Assembly (NCBI GenBank): GCA_030537675.1
Contig: JAUNVL010000006.1
Location: forward strand, 1-60,447
Direction: 5' to 3'
Length of the DNA: 60,447 nt
Origin: Propionibacteriaceae bacterium
GTDB lineage: Bacteria; Actinomycetota; Actinomycetes; Propionibacteriales; Propionibacteriaceae
Shown: positions 24,498-32,846 of the stretch, in pieces
How the letters are laid out: each line of letters opens with the position of its first letter
Position numbering within the stretch: position 1 is the stretch's first letter
The notes under the pieces: generated by a model
Databases searched by the model: none
What the model saw: the letters and a program-made list of their open reading frames with translations, nothing else
What the model was told of the DNA's origin: nothing
Made by a program: the position numbers and the translations under genes

Positions 24498-25130
24498 TCA
24501 GGGGAACGCATAGAACGCCTGGATGATGCGGGCAAGCTCCTCCAGCGTCATGGTGTCACCCGCGCTGCTGATGCTGATGGAGCCATCGGTACCCGCCATG
24601 ATGCATTCCTTGAGCTCGCCATCCTCCGATGTGACCCCACACACAGCATCCCCGATCAAGGAAGGATCCGCGAGTTCCTCCAAGCCGTAGGCAAACTCGG
24701 ACGGCGCCAAGGCCACGATGACCTTGAACAGGCCCAGCTCAGCGTCCTTCATGTAATTGGCGAGCCGCACCTGGGACGAGCTTTGCTCTGAATCCAGGTC
24801 ATATCCGTCAAATGTCGGAGGGAACTCCAGAGTGGACAGCTCTCGCAGGTCATAAGTTGGTGCAAACTCGCCCAGACCCTCGGGATCGGTAACCGTACTC
24901 TCCGACGCAGGCGGCGTGGGCGTGGGCGTGACCACCACCGGCTGACGACTCCCCTGCAGGAGCATCACCGCCAGCACCACGATCACCAGGACTGCGACAC
25001 CGGCGGCCACCCACCAGCCCGCGGAACCGCGGGTGGAGCGGGGAGGAACCAGACCTTGTCGTGTGCCCGGGGCGGAGACGAACGGACCGTTCGAACCTGA
25101 GCCAGGGGCCGGCGGTTGCGTCTGGGACAT
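24498..25130 (-). CDS. Single-pass membrane protein, paralogue of the 23800-24456 gene
   Basis: The 210-residue protein has a Pro-rich N terminus (MSQTQPPAPGSGSNGPF), a TM at about 39-59 (WWVAAGVAVLVIVVLAVMLL) and a Thr/Pro linker (TPTPTPPASE). The exported domain has EFAPTYDLRELSTLEFPP, a matched cysteine pair (AVCGVTSEDGELKECIMAG) and the ending TLEELARIIQAFYAFP. Layout and motifs match the following gene 41 bases downstream. A Pro-rich N terminus with one TM and a small outer domain is common in actinobacterial envelope proteins, but no function can be assigned. Confidence 0.75.
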   Translation of the reverse strand: MSQTQPPAPGSGSNGPFVSAPGTRQGLVPPRSTRGSAGWWVAAGVAVLVIVVLAVMLLQGSRQPVVVTPTPTPPASESTVTDPEGLGEFAPTYDLRELSTLEFPPTFDGYDLDSEQSSSQVRLANYMKDAELGLFKVIVALAPSEFAYGLEELADPSLIGDAVCGVTSEDGELKECIMAGTDGSISISSAGDTMTLEELARIIQAFYAFP

Positions 25131-25165
25131 GTCATACCCTCGTCGTAGAGCTCAAGATTGCCACG

Positions 25166-25990
25166 TCAGGCATTGATCCCGGTGGGAGCGTTCCCACCGG
25201 GCCAGTGATCAGCGGGTAGGTCGGTGCTGGAGAGGACCCGCGAGGAGTGCTCGTCAATTTTGATGGCCGCGCGCAGTGATTTCAAGAGCTCCGGGTCCAC
25301 CGCGATCCTCAGCGTCACGACCGTGTGGATAGCTGCGGCCGTGCGCTGATAAAAGGATCCCCCTCCTGAACCGCTGCCAAGTATCTTGTTTCTGGCGCCC
25401 AACAGCTCTTGGACGACTTCCTCGAAACCGGCGTCGTTCAGCATTGCTCCTTGCCTGCAGGAGACAGCCACCTCGTCCATGATGGCGCTCAAGCTGGCGA
25501 GCGCACCGACCTGCACGCTCACAGCCTTCGCGTATTCCGGAGATGCCTTGTCGCTCCAGCCATCCACAGCGACCAACGCCTTCGCAGTGTTTTGGACCTT
25601 CTGCACCCGCGATGCCAGCGATACCCAGTGCTTTGCGTCCCCCCGCAGTTGTGAGGGTGCGCCCAAATGCGGCAAAATCTCCCTCTTCACAGCGGCATCA
25701 AGCGCATTCATCTCAGTATCCAGATGCTGAGTCAGCGCACCCGCTTTCGAGTCGAATGTCATTCGGGCGGCGGTGATGGCAGCGGTGATGGGCCCACCGG
25801 CCATGGAGGTGGCCCAGTGGAACGCGGCCTCTGTCTTGTCCCGCTGTTTCGCCGTCTCGCATGCATTCCGCAGGCTTGCGACGTGGCCCGCGATCGCCTC
25901 TCCCCTGCCGCCCGGCCCACCGCCAGCGTCTGGGGCGCCGTGCACGAAATCCGAGACCTTGTTCACGACGTTGTTGACGACATCCTGCAT
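25166..25990 (-). CDS. Helical protein of unknown function
   Basis: From ATG 25990, with GGGGAG about 9 bases upstream, this gives 274 residues; ATG 26008 adds 6 more. Longer starts would run into folA. There is no signal peptide. The sequence is rich in long amphipathic helices, such as REAIAGHVASLRNACETAK after a Gly-rich linker, and ALTQHLDTEMNALDAAVKRE. A glycine run (GSGSGGGSF) precedes the final helical part. General features recall ESX/WXG-type helical proteins but no WxG motif is present, so the resemblance is weak. It shares strand with the two membrane paralogues and may belong with them. Confidence 0.6.
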   Translation of the reverse strand: MQDVVNNVVNKVSDFVHGAPDAGGGPGGRGEAIAGHVASLRNACETAKQRDKTEAAFHWATSMAGGPITAAITAARMTFDSKAGALTQHLDTEMNALDAAVKREILPHLGAPSQLRGDAKHWVSLASRVQKVQNTAKALVAVDGWSDKASPEYAKAVSVQVGALASLSAIMDEVAVSCRQGAMLNDAGFEEVVQELLGARNKILGSGSGGGSFYQRTAAAIHTVVTLRIAVDPELLKSLRAAIKIDEHSSRVLSSTDLPADHWPGGNAPTGINA

Positions 25991-26076
25991 ACCCACGGGC
26001 TCCCCCATCAATCTGAACACCAAGGCCGGTTCAAGGGTAACAGCGCCACGGTTCGTGACCCCTGCGCTCTGACGTG

Positions 26077-26568
26077 TCAGAGGGGCGTCGGTCGATACTG
26101 CACGAAGTCGAATCCTCCGTGAAGCTCTCGCGAGATCTCCACCCATTCCCGCGCGCTGACGAGAGGAAACTTCGTGTCGCCGTCCGGTGACTGGTGGACG
26201 TGCGTGATGTCGAGCTCGGTCAGGTAGGGCCACGCCTCGCGGTAGATCTCCCCGCCACCGCCCACGTAACAGATCTTCTCAGGGGTCTGCGCTGCCAACT
26301 CCAGAGCTTCCTCGATGGAGTGGGCCACCTCCACACCATCGTCGGTCCACTCCCGATCACGCGTCACGACGATGATGCGCCGATTGGGCAGCACGCGCCC
26401 GATGCCCTCGTGCGTGCGGCGCCCGAAGATCAAAGTGTTGCCCGTCGTGACTTTTTTGAACCTTCTGAAGTCCTCAGGAATGTGCCACACCATGTCGGCG
26501 CCGTCGCCGATCACGCCGTTGCCAGCCACGCCGGCTATGGCCACGATCCTCAGCTCCTGTGCTCCCAT
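26077..26568 (-). CDS. folA: Dihydrofolate reductase
   Basis: The 163-residue protein reduces dihydrofolate to tetrahydrofolate with NADPH, regenerating the cofactor used up by thymidylate synthase, encoded just upstream. Family motifs are IAGVAGNGVIG, VWHIPEDFRRFKKVTTG (the WxxPED substrate-binding segment with the catalytic acid), LIFGRRTHEGIG, IIVVTRDREW and CYVGGGGEIYREAWP. The start ATG shares one base with the thyA stop (TGATG), so the two are coupled. ADM replaces the more usual N-x-L before the WH motif, a modest departure. Confidence 0.95.
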   Translation of the reverse strand: MGAQELRIVAIAGVAGNGVIGDGADMVWHIPEDFRRFKKVTTGNTLIFGRRTHEGIGRVLPNRRIIVVTRDREWTDDGVEVAHSIEEALELAAQTPEKICYVGGGGEIYREAWPYLTELDITHVHQSPDGDTKFPLVSAREWVEISRELHGGFDFVQYRPTPL

Positions 26569-27377
26569 CAGATCGCCACAGGTGCCTTGATGGGCGGCGC
26601 GGGGTGGTAGTCGCGCACCGCGATGTCGTCGAGCGTGAAGGCGTCGATTGCGGTCACATCCGGGTTGACCCAGAGCGTGGGCAGCGTGCCGGGAGTGCGC
26701 GAGAGCTGTTCGGACACCTGTTCACGGTGGTTGGAGTAGATGTGTGCGTCGCCGAGTGTGTGCACGAAGTCCCCGACGTCCAAGTCGCAAACTGCGGCCA
26801 CCAGGTGAGTCAGCAGCGCGTAGCTGGCGATGTTGAACGGCACGCCCAGGAAGACATCCGCGGAGCGCTGGTAGAGCTGGCAGCTCAGCCGGCCCCGACC
26901 ATCTCGAACCGGCGTCACGTAGAACTGGAACAGGGTGTGGCACGGCGGCAGCGCCATGTCGTCGATGTCAGCGACATTCCAGGCCGACACAATGTGTCGA
27001 CGGGAATCGGGGTTGGTGCGGACGGCCTCGATGACGCCTGCCAGTTGGTCGACGTGCCGACCGTCCGGGGTGGGCCAGGAGCGCCACTGGTGGCCGTAGA
27101 TGGGGCCCAGGTCCCCTGACTCGTCAGCCCACTCGTCCCAGATGGAAATTCTGTTCTCGTGCAGCCAGGCGATGTTGGTGTCGCCGCGGAGAAACCACAG
27201 CAGTTCGCCGAAGACGCTGCGCGTGTGAACCTTCTTCGTGGTGAGCAACGGGAAGCCCTCACGCAGGTCAAAGCGCATCTGGTGGCCGAAGATGCTGCGG
27301 GTGCCCGTGCCGGTGCGGTCCGATTTGTCCACGCCGTCGTCGAGGATCCTGTTCAGCAGGTCGAGGTACTGCTGCAT
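26568..27377 (-). CDS. thyA: Thymidylate synthase (ThyA type)
   Basis: The 269-residue enzyme methylates dUMP to dTMP with methylenetetrahydrofolate. It carries the substrate-binding arginine region [18 protein letters not shown], the fold segment [14 protein letters not shown], the active-site cysteine in [32 protein letters not shown], and the end [16 protein letters not shown]. Length is typical of the short bacterial form. It is followed with a one-base overlap by folA. Confidence 0.97.
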   Translation of the reverse strand: MQQYLDLLNRILDDGVDKSDRTGTGTRSIFGHQMRFDLREGFPLLTTKKVHTRSVFGELLWFLRGDTNIAWLHENRISIWDEWADESGDLGPIYGHQWRSWPTPDGRHVDQLAGVIEAVRTNPDSRRHIVSAWNVADIDDMALPPCHTLFQFYVTPVRDGRGRLSCQLYQRSADVFLGVPFNIASYALLTHLVAAVCDLDVGDFVHTLGDAHIYSNHREQVSEQLSRTPGTLPTLWVNPDVTAIDAFTLDDIAVRDYHPAPPIKAPVAI

Positions 27378-27378
27378 T

Positions 27379-27978
27379 TCAGCCCTCCTTCAACCACTCG
27401 ACGAATGCGCGGACAGCCTGGCCACGATGGCTGATGGCGTCCTTCTCCTCCGCCGACATCTCGGCAGTGGTCCTGCCCTGGCCCTCGGGGATGAAGATGG
27501 GGTCATAGCCGAACCCGTTGTCACCGCGACGAAATGGCGCGACGTGTCCAGACATCTCCCCCCGGAACACGCGACGCTTACCGCCAGGGGTGACGTGCGC
27601 CAGTGCACAGACGAACTGGCCTGCCCTGCGTGGCTGGGCAACGCCGTCGAGCTGGGCCAGCAGGAGCTCCAGGTTCGCGGTGTCGTCACAGGCGGGGCCC
27701 GCCCAGCGGGCGGAGCGGACGCCCGGCATGTCGTTGAGTTCCTCGATGGTGATGCCCGAGTCATCGGCGATCGCCTCGATGCCGGTGTGCCGCGCGGCAG
27801 CCTGGGCCTTCAGCATGGCGTTGCCCTCGAAAGTCCTCTCGGTCTCCTCCGGCTCCGGGTAGGACGGGAAGTCCGACAGGCCAAGGATCTGGACGTCCAG
27901 GTCCGCGGCTTCCACGACCCTCCGCAACTCCTCCAGCTTCCGCGGGTTGCCGGTGGCCACAACGATCTGTCGCGTCAT
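27379..27978 (-). CDS. rdgB: dITP/XTP pyrophosphatase (HAM1/RdgB family)
   Basis: The 199-residue enzyme hydrolyses non-canonical purine nucleoside triphosphates, keeping them out of DNA and RNA. Hallmarks are [13 protein letters not shown] at the N terminus, [20 protein letters not shown], the active-site [19 protein letters not shown] and GFGYDPIF, with a [11 protein letters not shown]-terminal motif. It overlaps the rph stop by 4 bases, a standard actinobacterial rph-rdgB pairing. Confidence 0.95.
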   Translation of the reverse strand: MTRQIVVATGNPRKLEELRRVVEAADLDVQILGLSDFPSYPEPEETERTFEGNAMLKAQAAARHTGIEAIADDSGITIEELNDMPGVRSARWAGPACDDTANLELLLAQLDGVAQPRRAGQFVCALAHVTPGGKRRVFRGEMSGHVAPFRRGDNGFGYDPIFIPEGQGRTTAEMSAEEKDAISHRGQAVRAFVEWLKEG

Positions 27979-28724
27979 GCCAGCAGCGCCTTCGCCTGGA
28001 GAGCGGTCAGCTCCTTGCAGCCGACGGCGCCGAGGTCCAGCAGCACGTCGAGCTCGGCTCGGCTGAAGGGCTTGCCCTCAGCAGTGCCCTGCACCTCAAT
28101 GAAGTCGCCCGAGCCAGTCATGACGATGTTCATGTCGGTGCCTGCCGTCGAGTCCTCCTCGTAGGCGAGGTCCAGCAGCGGGACGCCGCCGACGTATCCG
28201 GCGGAGATGGCTGCGACGGAGTCCAGCAGCGGCTCCCCCTCGAGCCGTCCCAGGCCCCTCAGGTGGGAGACGGCATCGGACAGGGCCACGTAGGCGCCGG
28301 TGATGGCGGCGGTACGGGTGCCGCCGTCGGCCTGCAACACGTCACAATCCAGCACGATCGTGTTCTCACCGAGCGCCTTGTAATCGACCACGGCGCGCAG
28401 CGCGCGGCCAATCAGCCGGGAAATCTCGTGGGTCCGGCCACCGATGCGCCCCCGCACCGCCTCGCGGTCCGAGCGTGTGTGGGTGGCCCGGGGAAGCATC
28501 GCGTACTCGGCGGTCACCCAGCCCAGTCCGGAGCCCTTGCGCCACCGCGGAACGCCAGTCGTGACGCTCGCGGCCACCAGCACCCGGGTCTTGCCGTATT
28601 CGATGAGGACGGAGCCCTCGGCGTGGTCGAGCCAGCCACGCGTGATGCCGATGGGGCGGAGCTGGTCGGGCGCGCGGCCATCGATGCGGGTGCTGGAAGT
28701 CGAGGGGGTTGTCATGCCGAACAA
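27975..28724 (-). CDS. rph: Ribonuclease PH
   Basis: The 249-residue phosphorolytic 3'-5' exoribonuclease trims tRNA 3' ends. It begins near [20 protein letters not shown], carries [19 protein letters not shown], and shows PH-domain motifs [20 protein letters not shown] (phosphate-binding Arg), [20 protein letters not shown] and [18 protein letters not shown]. It is the start of the rph-rdgB unit, preceded by a short gap after the small zinc protein gene. Confidence 0.96.
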   Translation of the reverse strand: MFGMTTPSTSSTRIDGRAPDQLRPIGITRGWLDHAEGSVLIEYGKTRVLVAASVTTGVPRWRKGSGLGWVTAEYAMLPRATHTRSDREAVRGRIGGRTHEISRLIGRALRAVVDYKALGENTIVLDCDVLQADGGTRTAAITGAYVALSDAVSHLRGLGRLEGEPLLDSVAAISAGYVGGVPLLDLAYEEDSTAGTDMNIVMTGSGDFIEVQGTAEGKPFSRAELDVLLDLGAVGCKELTALQAKALLA

Positions 28725-28799
28725 CCTAGCGCGCCCCTGAACCGCGGCCCGCGGCCGGTTCTGATTGCGGACCGCAACCGGAAACGCCGCAACGAGTGC

Positions 28800-28967
28800 T
28801 CACCAGGAGGAGACGCCCGCGCCCTTCGATGGCTCGTCGGTGCCCACGTACGCCTTGCAGTGGCAGCGATCAGCGACGGCGACGTCGCCCAAGGCGTGCT
28901 CGATGTGGTCGCCGCAGCCCTCCCACGTGGGCTTGCCGCACTTGTCGCAGGTGATCTTGTGGCACAT
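28800..28967 (-). CDS. Small zinc-binding protein
   Basis: ATG 28967 with AGGGAG 7-8 bases upstream gives 55 residues; the longer open frame upstream has no such support. Five cysteines and nearby histidines (MCHKITCDKCGKPTW, GCGDHIEHAL, DRCHCKAY) form a likely zinc ribbon. Small proteins of this type are widespread in actinobacteria beside housekeeping genes, but their role is not known to me. It lies between murI and rph. Confidence 0.75.
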   Translation of the reverse strand: MCHKITCDKCGKPTWEGCGDHIEHALGDVAVADRCHCKAYVGTDEPSKGAGVSSW

Positions 28968-28995
28968 GGTGTAGCTCCCTCGTCTGACGAATTCT

Positions 28996-29820
28996 TCAGT
29001 CGAGGGCAACTGTAGTGGCGCCCGTGACGAATCCCCCGAGCAATCGACGGCCAATCCCGTGGAAATCATCGGCGTCGCCCGTGGTGAGAAAGGTGCGGAC
29101 CGCGTCCCTCGGCTGCTCATGCAGGAGGCCGCGCCGGGTCATCCCGGAATACACCGCCTGCGCGCACGTGTCCGCGCTGGAGACCAGCGTCACCTCGTTG
29201 CCCATCACGTAGTTGATGACGCCTGCGAGCAGCGGGTAGTGCGTGCAGCCAAGGATGAGGGTGTCGACGTCAGCCTGCGACAGCGGTGCCAGGTACTGCT
29301 GAGCCACCCCCAGAAGTTCCGGTCCACCCGTGATGCCCGCCTCCACGAACTCGACGAACCGGGGGCATGCCTTGGTGGTCAGCGACAGGTCGGCCGCGAC
29401 CGCGACGGCGTCGTCGTAGGAACGCGACGTGGCTGTGGCCTGCGTGCACACAACCCCGACGCGACCGTTGCGCGTGGCAGCCACGGCACGTTTCGCTGCC
29501 GGCAGGATGACCTCGAAAATGGGGATGGAGTAGCGTTCCCGCGCGTCGTGCAGCACGGCTCCCGACGCGGAGTTGCAGGCGATGACGAGGGCCTTGACCT
29601 CAAGACCTGCAAGGTAGTCGAGCCCCTGCAGCGCGAACTGGCGGACCTCGGCGATGGGGCGGGGGCCATACGGCGCGCGGGCCGTGTCCCCCAGGTAGAT
29701 GAAGTCCTCATGCGGAAGTTGGTCCACGAGCGCACGCATGACCGTCAGACCACCGAAGCCGGAGTCGAACAAACCGATGGGCCTGTCCAGGACATCCCCA
29801 CCAGCCCGCTGGGATGTCAC
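28996..29820 (-). CDS. murI: Glutamate racemase
   Basis: GTG 29820, 2 bases after the preceding stop, is the earliest start not overlapping the upstream gene and gives 274 residues; a CTG a few codons later is also possible. The longer open frame to 30255 is antisense read-through. The enzyme makes D-glutamate for peptidoglycan. Both catalytic cysteines are present (VIACNSASG and LILGCTHYP), with FDSGFGGLTVMRAL and FIYLGDTARAPYG at the substrate pocket. Confidence 0.94.
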   Translation of the reverse strand: MTSQRAGGDVLDRPIGLFDSGFGGLTVMRALVDQLPHEDFIYLGDTARAPYGPRPIAEVRQFALQGLDYLAGLEVKALVIACNSASGAVLHDARERYSIPIFEVILPAAKRAVAATRNGRVGVVCTQATATSRSYDDAVAVAADLSLTTKACPRFVEFVEAGITGGPELLGVAQQYLAPLSQADVDTLILGCTHYPLLAGVINYVMGNEVTLVSSADTCAQAVYSGMTRRGLLHEQPRDAVRTFLTTGDADDFHGIGRRLLGGFVTGATTVALD

Positions 29821-29822
29821 CG

Positions 29823-30311
29823 TCAACTGTGCAGCCGACCCACGAACGCCAGCGCAACCATGGCTGCGCCGACCGCAATCGTTCCCGTCACGAAGTACTG
29901 GATGGCCGTGATGGCGAAGTCCAGCGGGATTGCGGCCTGTGCCTGCAAGCCGATTCTCACAGCGAGCAGACCTGCCTGCAGCATCAGCGAGGCGACCAGG
30001 GCTGCGATCCCCCACAGTGCCAGCATTCTGGCGCCCCTTTCTCCGACGTGTGCCTGCAGCATCCGCGTGGCCACCAGCATGCCAATCACACTTCCCGCGG
30101 CCAACATCAGGACGAAGCCGATGGAACTGAGGAAGCTGAGAAGCCAGAAAGGAATACCCGCCGCCAGCACCATCTGAGGAACCATTTCGAGGAGAAGTGC
30201 GAGCGCCACCAAACCCAAGGCGGCGAGCACGACGATGCCGTTGTGCATGCCCCATTGCTTCGACCCCTCACCGGTCGTGGTCTCGGGCTCGAATTCCAGA
30301 TCGTTGCTCAT
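29823..30311 (-). CDS. Four-helix integral membrane protein, unknown function
   Basis: ATG 30311 with GGAGG 5 bases upstream gives 162 residues. An acidic N terminus (MSNDLEFEPETTTGEG) is followed by four hydrophobic helices: IVVLAALGLVALALLLEM; FVLMLAAGSVIGMLVATRM; a third around ALWGIAALVASLMLQAGLLA; and a last around ITAIQYFVTGTIAVGAAMVA. No family is recognised. It sits between DUF2017 and murI. Confidence 0.75.
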   Translation of the reverse strand: MSNDLEFEPETTTGEGSKQWGMHNGIVVLAALGLVALALLLEMVPQMVLAAGIPFWLLSFLSSIGFVLMLAAGSVIGMLVATRMLQAHVGERGARMLALWGIAALVASLMLQAGLLAVRIGLQAQAAIPLDFAITAIQYFVTGTIAVGAAMVALAFVGRLHS

Positions 30312-30399
30312 GTTCGCCTCCGATGGTGACCGCGATGCGCGGGGATGCATCAAGCGTAGCGCCGAGGGGATCTGCTGAGAAGCAAAGCCGATTCCGGCA

Positions 30400-30942
30400 T
30401 CATGGGAGGAGCATGTGCGCGCCGAGTGCATCCTCAAGAACCCAGCCCAACCAGTCGCAGACGGTGGCTGCGGTGGGATTGCTTCGCATGTCGGCCCGTG
30501 TCACCCGAGCCGTGCGCTCCGCACTGCCCGTGAGTTCCACGGTCCAGGCCGCCCGGAGCGCGCCGAGCGTCGTGATCCATGCGTCGAGGTGCTCCAGGGT
30601 CACCCCGACCATCTCGTCATCGGCCACTGCGCAGTCGGACAGGACCGTTCGTCCTGCGTCCAACCGCGACCTGGCCTGCTGGCCGATGGCGTCACGCCGG
30701 AACTGGTCCGCCTCGGCTGAGTCCTTCAGTGCCGCCGGGAACAGCCGCGCCAGAACAGGGTTGGAATCCAGGAGTTCCACGGGTCGCTCCGACATCTCGG
30801 CCGCCAGCCGGGCCATCGGATCCTCCTGGTCCTCGGGCAGAAGTTCTTCGAGGACCCGCAGTTGCTGGGACACCAGCGCCATGAGGACATCGGTGCGGCC
30901 ATCGCCGCCGTCGAACTCCCAGATGATCTCTTCGGTGCTCAT
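30400..30942 (-). CDS. DUF2017-family protein
   Basis: ATG 30942 overlaps the clpS stop by 4 bases (ATGA), giving 180 residues. The helical protein starts [10 protein letters not shown] and contains [18 protein letters not shown] and an end [16 protein letters not shown]. The clpS-DUF2017 pair is conserved in actinobacteria, suggesting a link to regulated proteolysis, but its molecular role is unknown. Confidence 0.85.
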   Translation of the reverse strand: MSTEEIIWEFDGGDGRTDVLMALVSQQLRVLEELLPEDQEDPMARLAAEMSERPVELLDSNPVLARLFPAALKDSAEADQFRRDAIGQQARSRLDAGRTVLSDCAVADDEMVGVTLEHLDAWITTLGALRAAWTVELTGSAERTARVTRADMRSNPTAATVCDWLGWVLEDALGAHMLLP

Positions 30943-31244
30943 GCTCGCTCCATCGTGGCCCACAACGTGTAGTTCTGCAGCGCCATGACGTCGCGCTCCA
31001 TGGCCTCGCGGTTGCCGGTGGAGACCACCGCCCTGCCGTTCGTGTGCACCTGGAGCATCAGTGTCTCCGCCTTGGTCCGTGGGTACTTGAAGTACTCCAT
31101 GAAGACGTAGGCCACGTAACTCATCAGGTTGACCGGGTCATCCCACACGATGGTGACCCACTGGGACGCCAGATCAGGGGCCTCCGACGGTGCATCCAGT
31201 ACACCCACATTTGTCCCGCCTCCGGGACTCCCCTGCTCGCTCAT
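30939..31244 (-). CDS. clpS: ATP-dependent Clp protease adaptor ClpS
   Basis: ATG 31244 gives 101 residues. The family core is clear: [20 protein letters not shown], then a conserved helical segment and [20 protein letters not shown], ending with [18 protein letters not shown]. ClpS binds the N domain of ClpC or ClpA and delivers N-degron substrates to the Clp protease. It is divergent from pncB, with a 76-base shared promoter region. Confidence 0.95.
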   Translation of the reverse strand: MSEQGSPGGGTNVGVLDAPSEAPDLASQWVTIVWDDPVNLMSYVAYVFMEYFKYPRTKAETLMLQVHTNGRAVVSTGNREAMERDVMALQNYTLWATMERA

Positions 31245-31320
31245 ACCCCCATTGTTCCAAAGCATGCCGACAATGTGCATACCCACGCGTGGGGCTCACG
31301 TGCAGCTAGGCTTGCGGACC

Positions 31321-32673
31321 ATGACGACGGCGCTCCTGACGGACCATTACGAACTCACGATGGTGCAGGCCGCCATGGATGCCGGGACGGCTGATCGGCA
31401 CAGCCTTTTCGACCTGTTCACGCGCCGCCTGCCCGAGGGCCGCAGGTACGGGGTCCTGGCGGGGCTCGGCCGCGTGCTGCGGGGCATCGAGTCGTTCCGG
31501 TTCGACGAGGACGAGGTGGAATACCTCGTGAAGTCCGGGATCATCAAGGACAACCTGGCCGACTGGTTGGCGAACTACCGCTTCAGCGGCGACATCTGGG
31601 GCTACCCGGAGGGCGAGGTGTTCTTCCCCGGCTCCCCCGTCCTCTCCGTCGAGGGCTCATTCGCCGAATGCTGCGTCCTGGAAACCTTGCTGCTCAGCAT
31701 CTACAACCACGACTGCGCCATCGCCTCAGCCGCATCCCGCATGACCTCGATGGCCGAGGGACGGCCCTGCTCGGAGATGGGATCGCGTCGCACACACGAA
31801 TGGGCCGCCGTCGGCGCCGCCCGCGCCGCCTACGTGGCCGGCTTCTCGGCGACGTCGAACCTGGAGGCCGGCCGCAGCTGGGGCATCCCGACGATGGGAA
31901 CGGCAGCCCACTCCTTCACCCTCCTGCATGACACCGAGGAGGATGCCTTCCGTGCACAGCTCGCCGCGTTCGGCGACGGAACGACCCTCCTGGTGGACAC
32001 CTACGACGAGGAAGCCGCCATCCGCAAGGGCGTCGAGTTGACCGGCGGAAAGCTGGGCGCGATCCGCCTCGACTCCGGCGACCTCGCCAGCGCCGCCCGC
32101 CGCGCCCGCGACCTGCTGGATGACCTGGGCGCCACCGAGACCCGCATCGTCGTCACCTCCGACCTGGACGAGTGGCAGATCGCCGCGCTCCGCGGCACCC
32201 CCGTGGATGGCTACGGCGTGGGCACCTCCCTGGTGACCGGATCCGGCCACCCCACCGTCGGCTTCGTCTACAAGCTCGTGGCGCGTGCCGAGTCTGCAGA
32301 TCGCAGCGCTCCCATGATTCCTGTCGGCAAGAAGTCCAAGGGGAAGAACACCCTGGGTGGCCGCAAGTTCGCGATGCGCCGACTCGACGAGCGTGGTCGC
32401 GCAGAGGCCGAGGTCATCGGTCTGGGTACTGCCCCCGCGACCGACGGCAACGACCGCTACCTGCTGGTGGACATCGTCAAGGACGGCAAGATCATCGACG
32501 ACTCGACGCTGGAGGACGCCCGGCAGCGCCACCTGGACTCGCTGAAGGAGTTGCCGCCGTCGGCGCTGCGAATCAGCAAGGGCGACCCGGCCATCGAGAC
32601 GATCATCCTGGATTCCGGCGGACAGGAAACCACCAACCCGTACCAGGCAGCTCCGAAACCGGCCAACATCTGA
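31321..32673 (+). CDS. pncB: Nicotinate phosphoribosyltransferase
   Basis: ATG 31321 gives 450 residues, the usual length. The enzyme joins nicotinate to PRPP to make NaMN in NAD salvage. It begins LLTDHYELTMVQAAMDAG and carries EMGSRRTHEWAAVGAARAAY (the region of the regulatory histidine and substrate contacts), SNLEAGRSWGIPTMGTAAHS, LLVDTYDEEAAIRKG, AIRLDSGDLASAARRAR, and the phosphate-binding GVGTSLVTGSGHP segment. It is divergent from the clpS group. Confidence 0.95.
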   Translation: MTTALLTDHYELTMVQAAMDAGTADRHSLFDLFTRRLPEGRRYGVLAGLGRVLRGIESFRFDEDEVEYLVKSGIIKDNLADWLANYRFSGDIWGYPEGEVFFPGSPVLSVEGSFAECCVLETLLLSIYNHDCAIASAASRMTSMAEGRPCSEMGSRRTHEWAAVGAARAAYVAGFSATSNLEAGRSWGIPTMGTAAHSFTLLHDTEEDAFRAQLAAFGDGTTLLVDTYDEEAAIRKGVELTGGKLGAIRLDSGDLASAARRARDLLDDLGATETRIVVTSDLDEWQIAALRGTPVDGYGVGTSLVTGSGHPTVGFVYKLVARAESADRSAPMIPVGKKSKGKNTLGGRKFAMRRLDERGRAEAEVIGLGTAPATDGNDRYLLVDIVKDGKIIDDSTLEDARQRHLDSLKELPPSALRISKGDPAIETIILDSGGQETTNPYQAAPKPANI

Positions 32674-32846
32674 CGCGAGCCGCCGCCAGCCTGGGTGACG
32701 TCGCCACCACGCCGGCTCAGGCTACTTTCCGTCGGGTCAGCGCTTCGCGGTACGGACGAACGATGCGGCGAACCGGCGTGCAGCCACGGGCGAGAGCAGC
32801 CATGCCCGCAGGCGCACCATGGCCCGGCACTTGGGGTCGTAGCGCC

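Noticed and set aside
29838-30255. N-terminal extension of murI up to 30255
   Set aside because: Overlaps the four-TM protein gene and has compositional features of antisense/out-of-frame sequence; GTG 29820 fits the family length.
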